DNA of 64,000 nt from UBA1672 sp050633325 (GTDB taxonomy: Bacteria; Pseudomonadota; Alphaproteobacteria; Micavibrionales; Micavibrionaceae): contig JBOEGH010000002.1 of NCBI GenBank assembly GCA_050633325.1, positions 62,001 through 126,000 on the forward strand. The letters run 5' to 3'. The notes beneath the pieces are model-generated. The model was not told the DNA's origin, ran no database searches, and saw nothing but the letters and a program-made list of their open reading frames with translations. The number at the start of each line of letters is the position of its first letter. The stretch's first letter is position 1. Below are positions 27,725 through 37,309 of this stretch, piece by piece. The position numbers were made by a program, and so were the translations under genes.

Positions 27725-28337
27725 AAACTTCACTATCGTGAAAGATAGAACACCGCTCTTTTACACCGACACCTTCATGAGTCCATACCTCCCACGGGAA
27801 ATGTTTGTCATTTGGATTTGGCTTGAATTCATACAGGTGACAATTCTTAAAAATTGCGGGGGGCTTTAAGTTATATATACCGCCCAACCCTCTCAGCACG
27901 CCACCATGACATACTATTAATATTGGAGCATCATGATTGTTAAGATTTCTTGTTTTTCCTCTTTTTAATCTTGAACAAAATTCAGAAAATGACTCACCGT
28001 TTGGTGGTGTAGCCCAGCCAAGTAGTAATTCACGGCATTCCTCATACGAAGCACCTTCCCAATCACCAGCGTGAAGCTCTGCCACGTCTTTATCCTCATA
28101 CATTGGAACATTTATTCCAATATTGATAATTGCCGCAGTATCGCGGGCACGTGATAGGTGACTGTGAATAATGACCTTTGGTTTTACCTCAAGAGAATTT
28201 ACAATATCCTGCACAGATTTTGCTTGTTCTCGTCCTTTTTCGGTAAGGGGAGAGTCCATACTACCTGCCATTATTTCAGCTCTATTTGCCTCGGTTTCGC
28301 CGTGGCGTATCATGTAGAAATGCTTTGCTGGTAACAT
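27705..28337 (-). CDS. Histidine phosphatase family protein
   Basis: This 210-residue protein has the phosphoglycerate mutase-like RHGE motif (MIRHGETEANRAEIMAG) near its start. PLTEKGREQA follows, and a second catalytic His in LIVCHGGVLRGLGG. The substrate cannot be deduced; small-molecule phosphatases such as CobC or GpmB-like enzymes share these motifs. It is the third gene of a minus-strand run with aspartate dehydrogenase and an Ldh2-type dehydrogenase, 28 bases after the former. Confidence 0.85.
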   Translation of the reverse strand: MLPAKHFYMIRHGETEANRAEIMAGSMDSPLTEKGREQAKSVQDIVNSLEVKPKVIIHSHLSRARDTAAIINIGINVPMYEDKDVAELHAGDWEGASYEECRELLLGWATPPNGESFSEFCSRLKRGKTRNLNNHDAPILIVCHGGVLRGLGGIYNLKPPAIFKNCHLYEFKPNPNDKHFPWEVWTHEGVGVKERCSIFHDSEVSNEPII

Positions 28338-28365
28338 TAGTTTTCCTTTAGTTGTGAGGCGACCT

Positions 28366-29151
28366 TTACGTCATTACTATCGCGCTACCCATATTTCTAA
28401 GTGTGGCCACTATACTTTGTGCTGCGAGTATAGAGCTTTTAGGGTTCATCGGGTCAGGCATGTTTTCAATTCTGGAGGTGAGGGTTGAGTACTCACTTTT
28501 TATTGTAATTTCATGCGCATTACTAACCGCATTTGGATCTGCCCATATTTCCACGCGTGTGTTTTCAGCACCAATACCCGCAAGACTTAGTGTTGCTGCT
28601 ACGTTAACATTTGCCGGGAAACCTTTTGATGCGTCTAGTGCATTCCCCTCAAATAAAAGGGTTTTTTCTTTGATGTCGGCAAGTGATATGTCGTTTTCAA
28701 CAATATATGGTGCAGATTTAAAGCCAATAGGTGGCTTTGTTGACGCAATTTTAGAGCTGACAATTCCCATCTCTCTCATTGCCCTTACACCATCTAATCC
28801 GCATAACGCACCAGATGGTATATAGACGCGGCTTTCTGATTTCTGATAGCTATCTGCAATCTGTGGATAAATCAACCAAGCAGCCGCGCTGATAAATATT
28901 ATATCAGTATTGGTTGTAAATGCGGCCTCGGCTAATTCAGGTACGGCAGAGGTTGGCAGGCATTCTATAACCATGTCGCATCGGTTAACCAGTTCATTAA
29001 AATCAACGTTAGGGACATTAAAATCTGTTTTAGCATCAGGGTCTGAAACACAATCAAGAACACAATTGCCTATGCCTTCTTCGCTTGTTATTGCTTTGGC
29101 TAATGCTGTTCCTATTGCTCCTATTCCTGCTATTCCAATTTTTTTTATCAT
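28366..29151 (-). CDS. Aspartate dehydrogenase family protein (NadX-like)
   Basis: This 261-residue protein has an N-terminal Rossmann motif (KIGIAGIGAIGTALAKAI) and the C-terminal AspDH/DUF108 domain. That domain carries GFPANVNVAATLSLAGIGAENTRVEIWADP and NMPDPMNPKSS. Known members oxidise L-aspartate to iminosuccinate for NAD synthesis, or run in reverse as iminosuccinate reductases. It overlaps the upstream dehydrogenase by four bases, implying a shared substrate chain. No nadA or nadC is present, so a NAD-synthesis role is not supported by context. Confidence 0.85.
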   Translation of the reverse strand: MIKKIGIAGIGAIGTALAKAITSEEGIGNCVLDCVSDPDAKTDFNVPNVDFNELVNRCDMVIECLPTSAVPELAEAAFTTNTDIIFISAAAWLIYPQIADSYQKSESRVYIPSGALCGLDGVRAMREMGIVSSKIASTKPPIGFKSAPYIVENDISLADIKEKTLLFEGNALDASKGFPANVNVAATLSLAGIGAENTRVEIWADPNAVSNAHEITIKSEYSTLTSRIENMPDPMNPKSSILAAQSIVATLRNMGSAIVMT

Positions 29152-30146
29152 TTGGCTAGGTCCTTTAAGTCTTGGTAAACATTATCAATTATTTCAATGT
29201 CATCACTGTTATTTGCATTGATTAGTGCGTTGCTTGATCTCTCACCCGGTATCAGTATTTCTGATATTTGGGCATCATGACGCGATGATTTTATCTCTTG
29301 TAATAATGCTTCTACGTGCTCTTCGAATTGATCTTGACCAACCAGCATATCAGGGTTTATGGCAATGAAGAATATTCCATCGCTGCCGTCAACTGCACTT
29401 CGCCCTGATTTTGCACCGATTAGTGCTCCGCTTAATATTTCGATGGCTAATCCTATTGAAAAGCCTTTGTAACCATTCATCGGTAACATTGCGCCATTCA
29501 TTGCGTCTTTTATATTTTGCGATGTTTTACCATCTTTATCCACAATTGCATCAATAGGTAAATCTTGGCCGGATTTATGCAATTGTAACAGTTTGCCATA
29601 CGCCCATTGTGCCGTTGTTATATCAACAATACACGGAGTGTTTTTTGACGGTATGCCAAATGATATCGGGTTTGTACCAATAACAGGATCATAACCGTCC
29701 GGATGACACACTAATGCCTCTGAATTGCAGCCCGCGATGCCAACCAAGCCATGCTTAACAAAAAGGCCGTTATAGTAATTCATCGTGCCTGTTGTTCCAA
29801 AGTGATTGCGAACACCAACGAAGCTTATGCCATGTGACTTTGCTTTTTCTATTGCTATGTTTGCGCCATATTCTGCGGCGACTAAACCAATATTGTTTTG
29901 ACCGTTGATAATGGCAAGCGCACCCAAATCTAAATCTGCAGAGGGTGGCGCATGTGGCACTCCTTTTTCCTTTATGGCATCAATACACCACTTTATACGT
30001 AACAATCCGTGAGATTGCTTGCCCGACATTTCATTGTACATCAGATGATTACATATGGTTTCTATGGCTTTGTCGTCTTTAATACCAACATTATTAAATG
30101 CTCTTTGGCAAAGGTCAAAAATTTCTGACTTGGGGATAGTCACCAT
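29148..30146 (-). CDS. Ldh2/malate-type NAD(P)-dependent oxidoreductase
   Basis: This 332-residue protein belongs to the malate/L-lactate dehydrogenase family of type YlbC/ComC/DpkA, not the Rossmann LDH family. Signatures are SHGLLRIKWCIDAIKEKG, VRNHFGTTGTMNYY with the catalytic His, PISFGIPSKNTPCIVDI and GYKGFSIGLAIEILSGAL. Members act on 2-hydroxy acids, sulfolactate, ureidoglycolate or cyclic imino acids, so the substrate is open. It is the first gene of the three-gene operon with AspDH and a phosphatase, and is divergent from recO with 54 bases between the starts. Confidence 0.85.
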   Translation of the reverse strand: MVTIPKSEIFDLCQRAFNNVGIKDDKAIETICNHLMYNEMSGKQSHGLLRIKWCIDAIKEKGVPHAPPSADLDLGALAIINGQNNIGLVAAEYGANIAIEKAKSHGISFVGVRNHFGTTGTMNYYNGLFVKHGLVGIAGCNSEALVCHPDGYDPVIGTNPISFGIPSKNTPCIVDITTAQWAYGKLLQLHKSGQDLPIDAIVDKDGKTSQNIKDAMNGAMLPMNGYKGFSIGLAIEILSGALIGAKSGRSAVDGSDGIFFIAINPDMLVGQDQFEEHVEALLQEIKSSRHDAQISEILIPGERSSNALINANNSDDIEIIDNVYQDLKDLAK

Positions 30147-30200
30147 TATTTTGCATATCCTGCTGGAATCATATGTTGTTCATTGTGATAATAATAAACT

Positions 30201-30995
30201 ATGGAACAATGGCAAGATCAATCAATAATATTAGCAGTGCGCAAGCATGGTGAGAACGGTGCAATAGTGTCATTGTTGACCTCAAATAACGGTCGACAGG
30301 CAGGATATGTCCGTGGCGCTTTTTCTGCAAAAAACCGTGGAACATTAGAAATTGGCAATATTGTTGATGCAAACTGGCGCGCACGAAACAGCGATGATTT
30401 AGGATCTCTAACGTTGGAGCTTTCCAGATCAACCGCTGCGCGTATAATGCAAGACCCACTGAAACTAGCAGCATTGCAAGCAGCATGTGGCCTATGTGAT
30501 CAGGCTGTACCTGAGAAAGAAGGACACAAAGGTCTTTATGATGGTCTGTTGGCTTTGTTAGACATATTAGAGGGGCAAGTGTGGGCTGCAGGTTATATAA
30601 TGTGGGAAATTGCCTTGCTTAGAGAACTAGGCTTTTCTTTGGATCTTAGTCGCTGTGCCGGTGGAGGAGACGATAATGACCTGTCATATGTTAGTCCGAA
30701 AACAGGATGCGCGGTTAGTCGTTACGCAGGTGAACCTTATAAGGATAAACTTTTACCCTTGCCCAATTTTTTAAAACCTGGCGGTGGTGATACAGGCCTT
30801 GTAGATATTATTACAGGCCTTCAAATGACCCGTTTCTTTTTAGAACACTGGGTCTTTGTGCATCATAATCGTGGATTGCCTGAGGCAAGAGAAAGGTTGG
30901 GCTTGCGTTTTGCCGAACATTTTGCCAAAACAAATAACTCGGATAATTTTAGAAATACAAACGAACTAGGTAGTGAACTCTATGGCTCAGGATAA
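30201..30995 (+). CDS. recO: DNA repair protein RecO
   Basis: This 264-residue mediator of RecFOR recombination has an N-terminal OB-fold (DQSIILAVRKHGENGAIVSLLTSNNGRQAGYVRG). The helical C-terminal domain carries ALLRELGFSLDLSRCAGGG and YVSPKTGCAVS. Only remnants of a zinc-finger arrangement are seen, as is common in alphaproteobacterial RecO. The last 14 bases overlap the start of parC. Confidence 0.92.
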   Translation: MEQWQDQSIILAVRKHGENGAIVSLLTSNNGRQAGYVRGAFSAKNRGTLEIGNIVDANWRARNSDDLGSLTLELSRSTAARIMQDPLKLAALQAACGLCDQAVPEKEGHKGLYDGLLALLDILEGQVWAAGYIMWEIALLRELGFSLDLSRCAGGGDDNDLSYVSPKTGCAVSRYAGEPYKDKLLPLPNFLKPGGGDTGLVDIITGLQMTRFFLEHWVFVHHNRGLPEARERLGLRFAEHFAKTNNSDNFRNTNELGSELYGSG

Positions 30996-33219
30996 TGAAG
31001 AACAAAAAATCATCGACCAGCCGATAAGCGAAATCCTTTCTGACAGATACTTGTCTTATGCGCTGTCTACTATTATGAGCCGGTCTTTACCTGACGTGCG
31101 TGACGGGATGAAGCCTGTTCATCGTCGTTTAATGTATGCGATGTATCAATTAAAATTGGCACCCACACAACGCCCTAAGAAGTCTGCGCGTGTGGTTGGT
31201 GATGTTATTGGTAAGTTCCACCCGCATGGTGATACTGCTGTATATGACGCTATGGTTCGCCTTGCACAGGATTTTGCGCAACGATATCCGCTTGTCGATG
31301 GGCAAGGTAATTTTGGTAATATTGATGGTGATAATGCCGCCGCTATGCGTTATACGGAGGCGCGCCTGACTGACGTTGCGTTGATGTTGCTTGAGGGCAT
31401 AGAAGAGGACGCAGTTGATTTTAGACCAACTTACGATGGTTCAGAAAATGAGCCTGTAGTGCTTCCTGGTGGGTTTCCAAATCTATTGGCCAATGGTTCC
31501 AGTGGTATTGCCGTTGGTATGGCAACAAATATTCCACCGCACAATGTGGCGGAGCTTTGCAGCGCGATGGAGCTTATGCTTGAAAAAGATCCTACAGTTG
31601 CCGAGCTTGTTGATATTGTGCAAGGACCTGATATGCCAACCGGTGGTACATTGGTTGAGAAAAAAGAAGACGTTGTCCGCGCGTATGAAACGGGCAAGGG
31701 CGCTTTCCGAATTCGTGCTAAATGGGAAAAAGAAGATCTGAAACAGGGTATGTATCAGATTGTTGTTACTGAAATCCCATATCAGGTGCAAAAGTCAAAG
31801 TTGATTGAGAAGATTGCAGACTTAATAAACTTAAAGAAATTGCCTCTATTAGATGATGTTCGTGATGAATCGGCTGAGGATATACGACTTGTTATTGTTC
31901 CTAAGAACCGTAACGTAGAAGCCGAAATTTTAATGGAAGCTTTATTTAGATCATGTGATCTTGAAACGCGCTTTAACATGAACCTTAACGTTCTTGAAAA
32001 TGGTTTAGTGCCACGTGTTATGAACCTGAAAGAAGCGTTACAAAATTGGATGAATCATCAACAAGAAGTTCTTGTTCGTCGATCCAGCTTCAGGCTTGCC
32101 AAGGTTTTACATAGATTACAGGTTTTGGAAGGTTATTTAATTGTTTACCTTAATGTTGATGAGGTAATCAGAATAATTCGTTTTGAAGAAAAACCAAAAG
32201 AATGCCTTATGGAGACCTTTAGCCTGAATGAGATTCAGGTGGAAGCCATTTTGAACCTTCGCTTACGCAGATTGCACAAGTTAGAAGAAATGGAAATCCG
32301 TACAGAACACGAAGAGTTAGAGAAGGAGCGTGATGCACTTGAAAAGCTTATCGGGTCAGAAGCGCGCCAATGGACAAGAATCAAAAAACAGATAGCCCAT
32401 ATAAAGAAACTATTTGGTGAGGACACTGAATTGGGTAGGAGGCGTACGATTGTTGGTGCTGCACCTGCGCCTATCGCTGTTGATCTTGATGCAGCAATGA
32501 TTGAGAAAGAGCCAATCACAGTTGTGTGTTCGTCGCAAGGATGGATAAAGGCGTTAAAAGGGCATGGTCATAATGGTGCAGACATCAAGTACAAAGATGG
32601 TGATCGCGGGCAATTTGTAATAGAGGCGCAAACAACAGATAAACTTGTTATATTTGCAACTAATGGACGATTTTATACATTAGGGTGCGATAAGTTACCT
32701 GCAGGTCGTGGATTTGGTGAGCCTCTACGTATTATGGTAGACATCCCAAATGATTCTGAGGTTATGATGATGACTCTGCACCAGCCTGATCGTAAAATGC
32801 TGTTGGCATCGACAGATGGTCGTGGCTTTGTAGTTAACTCCAGCGATGTTTTGGCGCAAACAAAAACAGGTAAACAAGTATTGAATGTTTCTGGTGATGT
32901 TGAAGCCGCGATTTGTCGTTATATGAGTGATGGCGACGATCACGTCGCGGTTATTGGAAAGAACCGTAAAATGTTGGTGTTCCCATTGTCAGAAGTGCCG
33001 GAGATGAGCAAAGGTAAAGGTGTTATCCTGCAAAAGTTTAAAGATGGAGGCCTTTCGGATGCAAAAAGCTTTAATATGGAACAAGGGTTGTCATATAAGT
33101 ACGGTTCGGGTTCAACAACTGTTGACGATATAACTCCATGGATAGGAAAGCGTGCAAGTGCCGGGCGTCTGCCGCCTAACGGGTTTCCTAAAAGTAACAG
33201 ATTTGATTATAAGTTTTAG
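30982..33219 (+). CDS. parC: DNA topoisomerase IV subunit A
   Basis: This 745-residue subunit cuts and rejoins DNA during decatenation. The catalytic Tyr is Tyr124 in AMRYTEARL. The quinolone-determining segment HPHGDTAVYDAMV has Thr85 and Asp89 where E. coli ParC has Ser80 and Glu84. Length and the start PISEILSDRYLSYALSTIMSR mark ParC rather than GyrA, whose C-terminal GyrA-box repeats would be longer. ATG 30982 lies within recO; an in-frame GTG at 30973 is possible. parE is not in the window. Confidence 0.94.
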   Translation: MAQDNEEQKIIDQPISEILSDRYLSYALSTIMSRSLPDVRDGMKPVHRRLMYAMYQLKLAPTQRPKKSARVVGDVIGKFHPHGDTAVYDAMVRLAQDFAQRYPLVDGQGNFGNIDGDNAAAMRYTEARLTDVALMLLEGIEEDAVDFRPTYDGSENEPVVLPGGFPNLLANGSSGIAVGMATNIPPHNVAELCSAMELMLEKDPTVAELVDIVQGPDMPTGGTLVEKKEDVVRAYETGKGAFRIRAKWEKEDLKQGMYQIVVTEIPYQVQKSKLIEKIADLINLKKLPLLDDVRDESAEDIRLVIVPKNRNVEAEILMEALFRSCDLETRFNMNLNVLENGLVPRVMNLKEALQNWMNHQQEVLVRRSSFRLAKVLHRLQVLEGYLIVYLNVDEVIRIIRFEEKPKECLMETFSLNEIQVEAILNLRLRRLHKLEEMEIRTEHEELEKERDALEKLIGSEARQWTRIKKQIAHIKKLFGEDTELGRRRTIVGAAPAPIAVDLDAAMIEKEPITVVCSSQGWIKALKGHGHNGADIKYKDGDRGQFVIEAQTTDKLVIFATNGRFYTLGCDKLPAGRGFGEPLRIMVDIPNDSEVMMMTLHQPDRKMLLASTDGRGFVVNSSDVLAQTKTGKQVLNVSGDVEAAICRYMSDGDDHVAVIGKNRKMLVFPLSEVPEMSKGKGVILQKFKDGGLSDAKSFNMEQGLSYKYGSGSTTVDDITPWIGKRASAGRLPPNGFPKSNRFDYKF

Positions 33220-33234
33220 TGGCAGGATCATCGA

Positions 33235-33531
33235 TTGATAGATTACAAGCGTACTGCAATTAAATTTACGATTTTGAATGTTGGTTTCTTTTTACTGTTC
33301 TTCTCAAGCACATTTACGGGGAGTGATGATTGGGCTTTTTCGTATAATCATACTTATAACAGTGATCCGGAAATCATTATAAGTATGCAATTTCTTTTTG
33401 TTTCTATCATAGGATCATTATTATTCTTGTTTACCAAGCACTTTAAAATGGCGATGACCTTTTCATTATTATATTTTTCTGTGTTCGCCGTTTCATTGAT
33501 TGTCGGAATAATTATTTTGGCATTAAGATGA
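33235..33531 (+). CDS. Small membrane protein of unknown function
   Basis: This 98-residue protein has three predicted transmembrane helices (about 8-28, 48-65 and 70-97) and a polar loop SDDWAFSYNHTYNSDP. It uses a TTG start with AGGA seven bases upstream, 15 bases after the parC stop, so it is probably co-transcribed with parC. No family is recognised. Support comes from the clean ribosome site and membrane-like composition. Confidence 0.55.
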   Translation: MIDYKRTAIKFTILNVGFFLLFFSSTFTGSDDWAFSYNHTYNSDPEIIISMQFLFVSIIGSLLFLFTKHFKMAMTFSLLYFSVFAVSLIVGIIILALR

Positions 33532-33559
33532 CATATTAAATGATAAAGTTATTATTGCA

Positions 33560-34534
33560 TTAGGGGAACTCTACCGCGCCCGGTGTTCTTTGATATGGGT
33601 TTATGGGTAAAGCAGGAATTGGTGGCGCTTCGTCTGTTATATCATCCTCTACCAGTTCGTCATCCTCAGGTGCAGGTGGAGCTGTAAGCTCTTCCTTTAA
33701 CAGGATCAAGGTAATTCGTCTGTTTCTTGGATCTAGGGGGTCATCTACGATTAAAGGTAATGTATCCGCCTTGCCCATTACGTTATTTAGTCGATCTTGC
33801 GGCACTCCTGAGCCAAGCATAACCCGACGCGATGCATTGGCGCGGTCTGCGGACAACTCCCAGTTCGTGTATGTTGCACCTTTGGCATATCTTGTTGCAT
33901 CAGTGTGCCCGCGAATAGAAATCTCATTGGGCATATCAAGTACTATTTCTGTTATTTGTTCGAGTAATAGTTTAGTTTTACCAAACATTTTATCGCTTCC
34001 GGGCGGGAACATTGATGATCCATCTTGGTCAACAATTTGAATGCGTAAACCTTCCGGCGTAACATCGATTAGAATATTTTTTGCAAGTTTTGCTAAATTC
34101 TTGTTTTCCAGTATAGCTTTTCTTATCTTTTCTGCGGCTTTTTCAAAGCGTTTCTTTTCAGCCGCTTCTTTGGCTTTGGATACTGTTGATTTGCTTAATG
34201 TGCCTCTTTTTCGTTGTTTACTGTTTTGTTGTGGGATCATGGGGTTTTTGTTTGATGCCATTGCACCTTGTGGTGACATGGTTAAACCACCCATAAGGCC
34301 ACCTGATCCGCTTTTACTGTCTGATATAGTTGGGTGGCTTGGGTTAAAGTGATCTGATATCGCGTTCTTTTGCTCTTTTGTTGTAACGTTTAAAAGCCAC
34401 ATAAGCAGAAAAAATGCCATCATAGCAGTAACGAAGTCCGCATAGGCAACTTTCCATGCACCACCATGATGAACATAGGGGAGCTTTACTATATCTATTT
34501 TTATATTGTTTGACTGTGTCATGTCTTGGTTCAA
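33560..34534 (-). CDS. motB: Flagellar motor stator protein MotB
   Basis: This 324-residue protein has a single N-terminal transmembrane helix preceded by GGAWKVAYADFVTAMMAFF, with the proton-accepting Asp33. A basic, low-complexity linker follows, then an OmpA-like peptidoglycan-binding domain (ISIRGHTDATRYAKGATYTNWELS, then RNRRITLILL). A TTG start at 34534 is preferred because AGGAA lies 7 bases upstream; the ATG at 34522 is the alternative. It lies 15 bases after motA. The C-terminal tail is Pro-rich and acidic. Confidence 0.93.
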   Translation of the reverse strand: MNQDMTQSNNIKIDIVKLPYVHHGGAWKVAYADFVTAMMAFFLLMWLLNVTTKEQKNAISDHFNPSHPTISDSKSGSGGLMGGLTMSPQGAMASNKNPMIPQQNSKQRKRGTLSKSTVSKAKEAAEKKRFEKAAEKIRKAILENKNLAKLAKNILIDVTPEGLRIQIVDQDGSSMFPPGSDKMFGKTKLLLEQITEIVLDMPNEISIRGHTDATRYAKGATYTNWELSADRANASRRVMLGSGVPQDRLNNVMGKADTLPLIVDDPLDPRNRRITLILLKEELTAPPAPEDDELVEDDITDEAPPIPALPINPYQRTPGAVEFP

Positions 34535-34549
34535 AATAACGTTCCTGTA

Positions 34550-35440
34550 TTATCCCGGAGGAGGCGGTAGCTCGTTTAATATTTCTTCTAATTCGGCAAA
34601 GCTTGGCGCAAGATTATGTGGTAGAGCTTTACGCGCAAATTCAACGGCGACTTGGGGGGCTGCTCCTGTTAAAAATGCAATAATACCTGTCTTTAGAATT
34701 TTATAATACATCACTTCAGAGTCGGCTTTTTCCGTCATTGCCTGTGATATAGGACCAAAAATACCGTATGACAACCAAACCCCAAGAAATGTACCAACAA
34801 GAGCACTACCAATAAGTTTACCCAGAACTTCCGGTGGTTCGGAAATTGAGGCCATAGTTTTAATAACCCCTAAAACCGCCGCAACAATACCAAGCGCAGG
34901 AATACCCTCCGCCATGTGATGTATTGCGTGTCCTGGGTGATGCTCATGATGGGAAATCTCTGCAATTTCTTTATCCATCAATCCGCCAATTTGACCAGGG
35001 TCTTCATTACCAAGCGATATAATACGAAAGTAATCACAAACAAAGTCAACGGCATGGTGATTCCCACTAAATGTAGGGAACTGATTGAACAGTTCACTGT
35101 CATGTGGGTTTTCTACATGTGCCTCTAATGCAAGAAAGCCTTTTGAGCGTGCAAGTTTAAACATTGTGAACATCATGCTCAACAGCTCTACATAATCTTC
35201 TTTTTTATATGCGGCAGGCTTAACCAAGCATCCGAAATACTTCATTGTGTATTTTACGGTGTCCATTGAATTGGCAATAAGGAATGCCGATACCGCACAG
35301 CCCATGATGATAACCACCTCGGCCGGAGTAGCAGGCAAGATAACACCAGTAAGGAGATGCATGGCCTTTTCCATACCAGCGGCCATGATAAGACCACCAA
35401 AAGTACAGACGAAAACCATAATAATGCCGAGAAGTTTCAT
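34550..35440 (-). CDS. motA: Flagellar motor stator protein MotA
   Basis: This 296-residue protein has four transmembrane helices, two at each end (MKLLGIIMVFVCTFGGLIMA and VIIMGCAVSAFLIANS; EGIPALGIVAAVLGVIKTM and VGTFLGVWLSYGIFGPI). A cytoplasmic loop between the pairs carries the charged residues that touch the rotor. With MotB it forms the proton channel that powers the flagellum. An unusual histidine-rich stretch (ISHHEHHPGHAIHHMAEG) sits just before helix 3; it is the normal family HHP region in an enriched form. Other flagellar genes must lie elsewhere. Confidence 0.94.
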   Translation of the reverse strand: MKLLGIIMVFVCTFGGLIMAAGMEKAMHLLTGVILPATPAEVVIIMGCAVSAFLIANSMDTVKYTMKYFGCLVKPAAYKKEDYVELLSMMFTMFKLARSKGFLALEAHVENPHDSELFNQFPTFSGNHHAVDFVCDYFRIISLGNEDPGQIGGLMDKEIAEISHHEHHPGHAIHHMAEGIPALGIVAAVLGVIKTMASISEPPEVLGKLIGSALVGTFLGVWLSYGIFGPISQAMTEKADSEVMYYKILKTGIIAFLTGAAPQVAVEFARKALPHNLAPSFAELEEILNELPPPPG

Positions 35441-35644
35441 AGTCCGGTTTTATCCTTTTCTACTATATTGCTGTGATAACACACATGCATGGACAATCCT
35501 TGCCCGAAAAACAAACTGAAATATACGCAGTAAAATATGATGAGATAGAAACAATGAATCATCACATAATCAAGATATTTTATTATGAGGTTTTTCTCAT
35601 TGAAAATCAAGAAATTGGATATATTTTCTAATATGTATATAACG

Positions 35645-36637
35645 CTATGTATGTAAGGTTTTGGCCAAGTCCAATGCGCAATATGTTAGTATTCCATTTG
35701 CTCCCGCGCGCTTGAATGAAATCATCGTCTCGGCAACCGTGCTGTCGTAATCTAGCCAACCATTATCGCAAGCCGCGCGAAGCATGGCGTATTCGCCACT
35801 GACGTGATAGGCGAAAGTAGGCACTTTAAATTCATCTTTTACGCGTGTGATGATGTCTAAATAAGGCATTCCCGGTTTTACCATTATCATATCTGCGCCT
35901 TCTTGTATGTCTAGTGCAACCTCAATGATGGCTTCTTCACTGTTTGCAGGGTTCATTTGATATGTTTTTTTATCACCACTTAAGCACCCTGATGATTGAA
36001 CAGCATCGCGGAAAGGACCGTAAAACGATGAAGCATACTTAGCCGCATAAGATAAAATCATTGTGTCGCTATAGCTGTTATTGTCTAGGGATGCCCTAAT
36101 TGCCCCGATACGGCCATCCATCATATCTGATGGTGCGATTATGTCTGCGCCGGATTGTGCTTGTACAAGTGCCTGTTTACAAAGCACCTCAACAGTAGGG
36201 TCGTTTAAAATTTTACCATTTTCTATTAAGCCGTCGTGGCCATGGCTTGTATATGGGTCTAAAGCAACATCGGTGATAATCCCTATGTCTGGTACAGCGT
36301 CCTTTATTGATTTTATAGTGCGGCACATTAGATTGTCAGCGTTATATGACTCGCATCCGTCGTCTGTTTTCTTGCTTGCATCTGTAATAGGGAATAGAGC
36401 AATTGCAGGTATCCCAAGGCCGTGCGCTGCTTTTACTTCTTTGATTAATAGATCTATAGAGTACCTGTTAACGCCTGGCATCGATTTAACAGATTCGCAG
36501 ATGTTATTACCTTCTATTACAAAAACGGGAAGAATGAGGTCTGTGATACGAACATTGTTTTCTTCAACCATATTTCTTATCCATGCGCTGGAACGAAGTC
36601 TGCGAGGGCGTTTTAGAGGAGGTTGCACATTTATCAT
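35645..36637 (-). CDS. hemB: Delta-aminolevulinic acid dehydratase (porphobilinogen synthase)
   Basis: This 330-residue TIM-barrel enzyme joins two 5-aminolevulinate molecules in heme synthesis. The Schiff-base lysines are in APSDMMDGRIGAIR (neighbouring) and MIMVKPGMPYLD. The metal region reads DVALDPYTSHGHDG, so the zinc cysteines are replaced by Ala and Asp. This is the Mg-dependent, aspartate-rich type usual in alphaproteobacteria. It is divergent from the LdtR-like gene with 127 bases between them. Confidence 0.96.
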   Translation of the reverse strand: MINVQPPLKRPRRLRSSAWIRNMVEENNVRITDLILPVFVIEGNNICESVKSMPGVNRYSIDLLIKEVKAAHGLGIPAIALFPITDASKKTDDGCESYNADNLMCRTIKSIKDAVPDIGIITDVALDPYTSHGHDGLIENGKILNDPTVEVLCKQALVQAQSGADIIAPSDMMDGRIGAIRASLDNNSYSDTMILSYAAKYASSFYGPFRDAVQSSGCLSGDKKTYQMNPANSEEAIIEVALDIQEGADMIMVKPGMPYLDIITRVKDEFKVPTFAYHVSGEYAMLRAACDNGWLDYDSTVAETMISFKRAGANGILTYCALDLAKTLHT

Positions 36638-36764
36638 GATTAAATCTTATCTTTTTTACGTTTCTTTAAGTAAAAGATATATAAAATTACTTTGATGTTA
36701 GATCAACTTTAATTATGATCAGCCATCACATAATTTAAGTCAATGAAATATCCGGAGATACATT

Positions 36765-37223
36765 GTGACAACACCTTATTATGAATCAATTCAATTGATT
36801 GAAAGATTACACCGTCATTTTTTGGACGTTTTGAAAGTTGAGCTAGATAAGAAAAACATCCAAGATATTAATAACGTACAGTGTATGATTTTATATAATG
36901 TGGGTGAAGAGGAAATGACAGTGGGGGAGCTTACAATACGTGGCTATTACCTTGGGTCTAATGTTTCCTACAACGTTAAAAAAATGGTGGAAAACGATTA
37001 CTTAATTCAAGAGCGTTCTGTACATGATAAGCGGTCTATTCGTGTTAGGTTGTCTGATAAAGGTATTGAGCTGTGTGCTATGATTTCGGCAATGTTCGAT
37101 AGACACGAAGAACAAATATCAGGTTCTGATATTAATGACGAACGTTTGTCTGACCTTAATCAAACACTTAAAATGTTGGAGCGCTTTTGGGCTCAACAAA
37201 CAAATTTTGGTAGTGGTTTTTAA
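36765..37223 (+). CDS. MarR-family winged-helix regulator, LdtR-like
   Basis: This 152-residue regulator matches, from memory, the strongly conserved alphaproteobacterial LdtR group. Matching segments are IERLHRHFLDVLKVEL, INNVQCMILYNVGEEEMTVGEL, RGYYLGSNVSYNVKKMVENDYL and RSVHDKRSIRVRLSDKG. In Liberibacter and Sinorhizobium LdtR activates an L,D-transpeptidase gene and affects envelope stress tolerance. This window also carries an LdtD-like gene (23934-25568), a natural candidate target. Translation starts at GTG 36765, with GGAG 8 bases upstream. A terminator follows. Confidence 0.8.
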   Translation: MTTPYYESIQLIERLHRHFLDVLKVELDKKNIQDINNVQCMILYNVGEEEMTVGELTIRGYYLGSNVSYNVKKMVENDYLIQERSVHDKRSIRVRLSDKGIELCAMISAMFDRHEEQISGSDINDERLSDLNQTLKMLERFWAQQTNFGSGF

Positions 37224-37268
37224 TTTTGAACTATCTTCACTGTAGTGTGAAAATGATCTAATCTACTA

Positions 37269-37293
37269 AGCAGGTTTAAAGACCTGCTTTTTT
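37269..37293 (+). terminator. Rho-independent terminator after the LdtR-like gene
   Basis: AGCAGGT and ACCTGCT form a 7-bp stem with the loop TTAAAG, followed by a T-run, 45 bases past the stop. The stem repeats the AGCAGG/CCTGCT core of the terminator at 22092. Confidence 0.88.
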
Positions 37294-37309
37294 ATATGGA
37301 GTGATGTAT

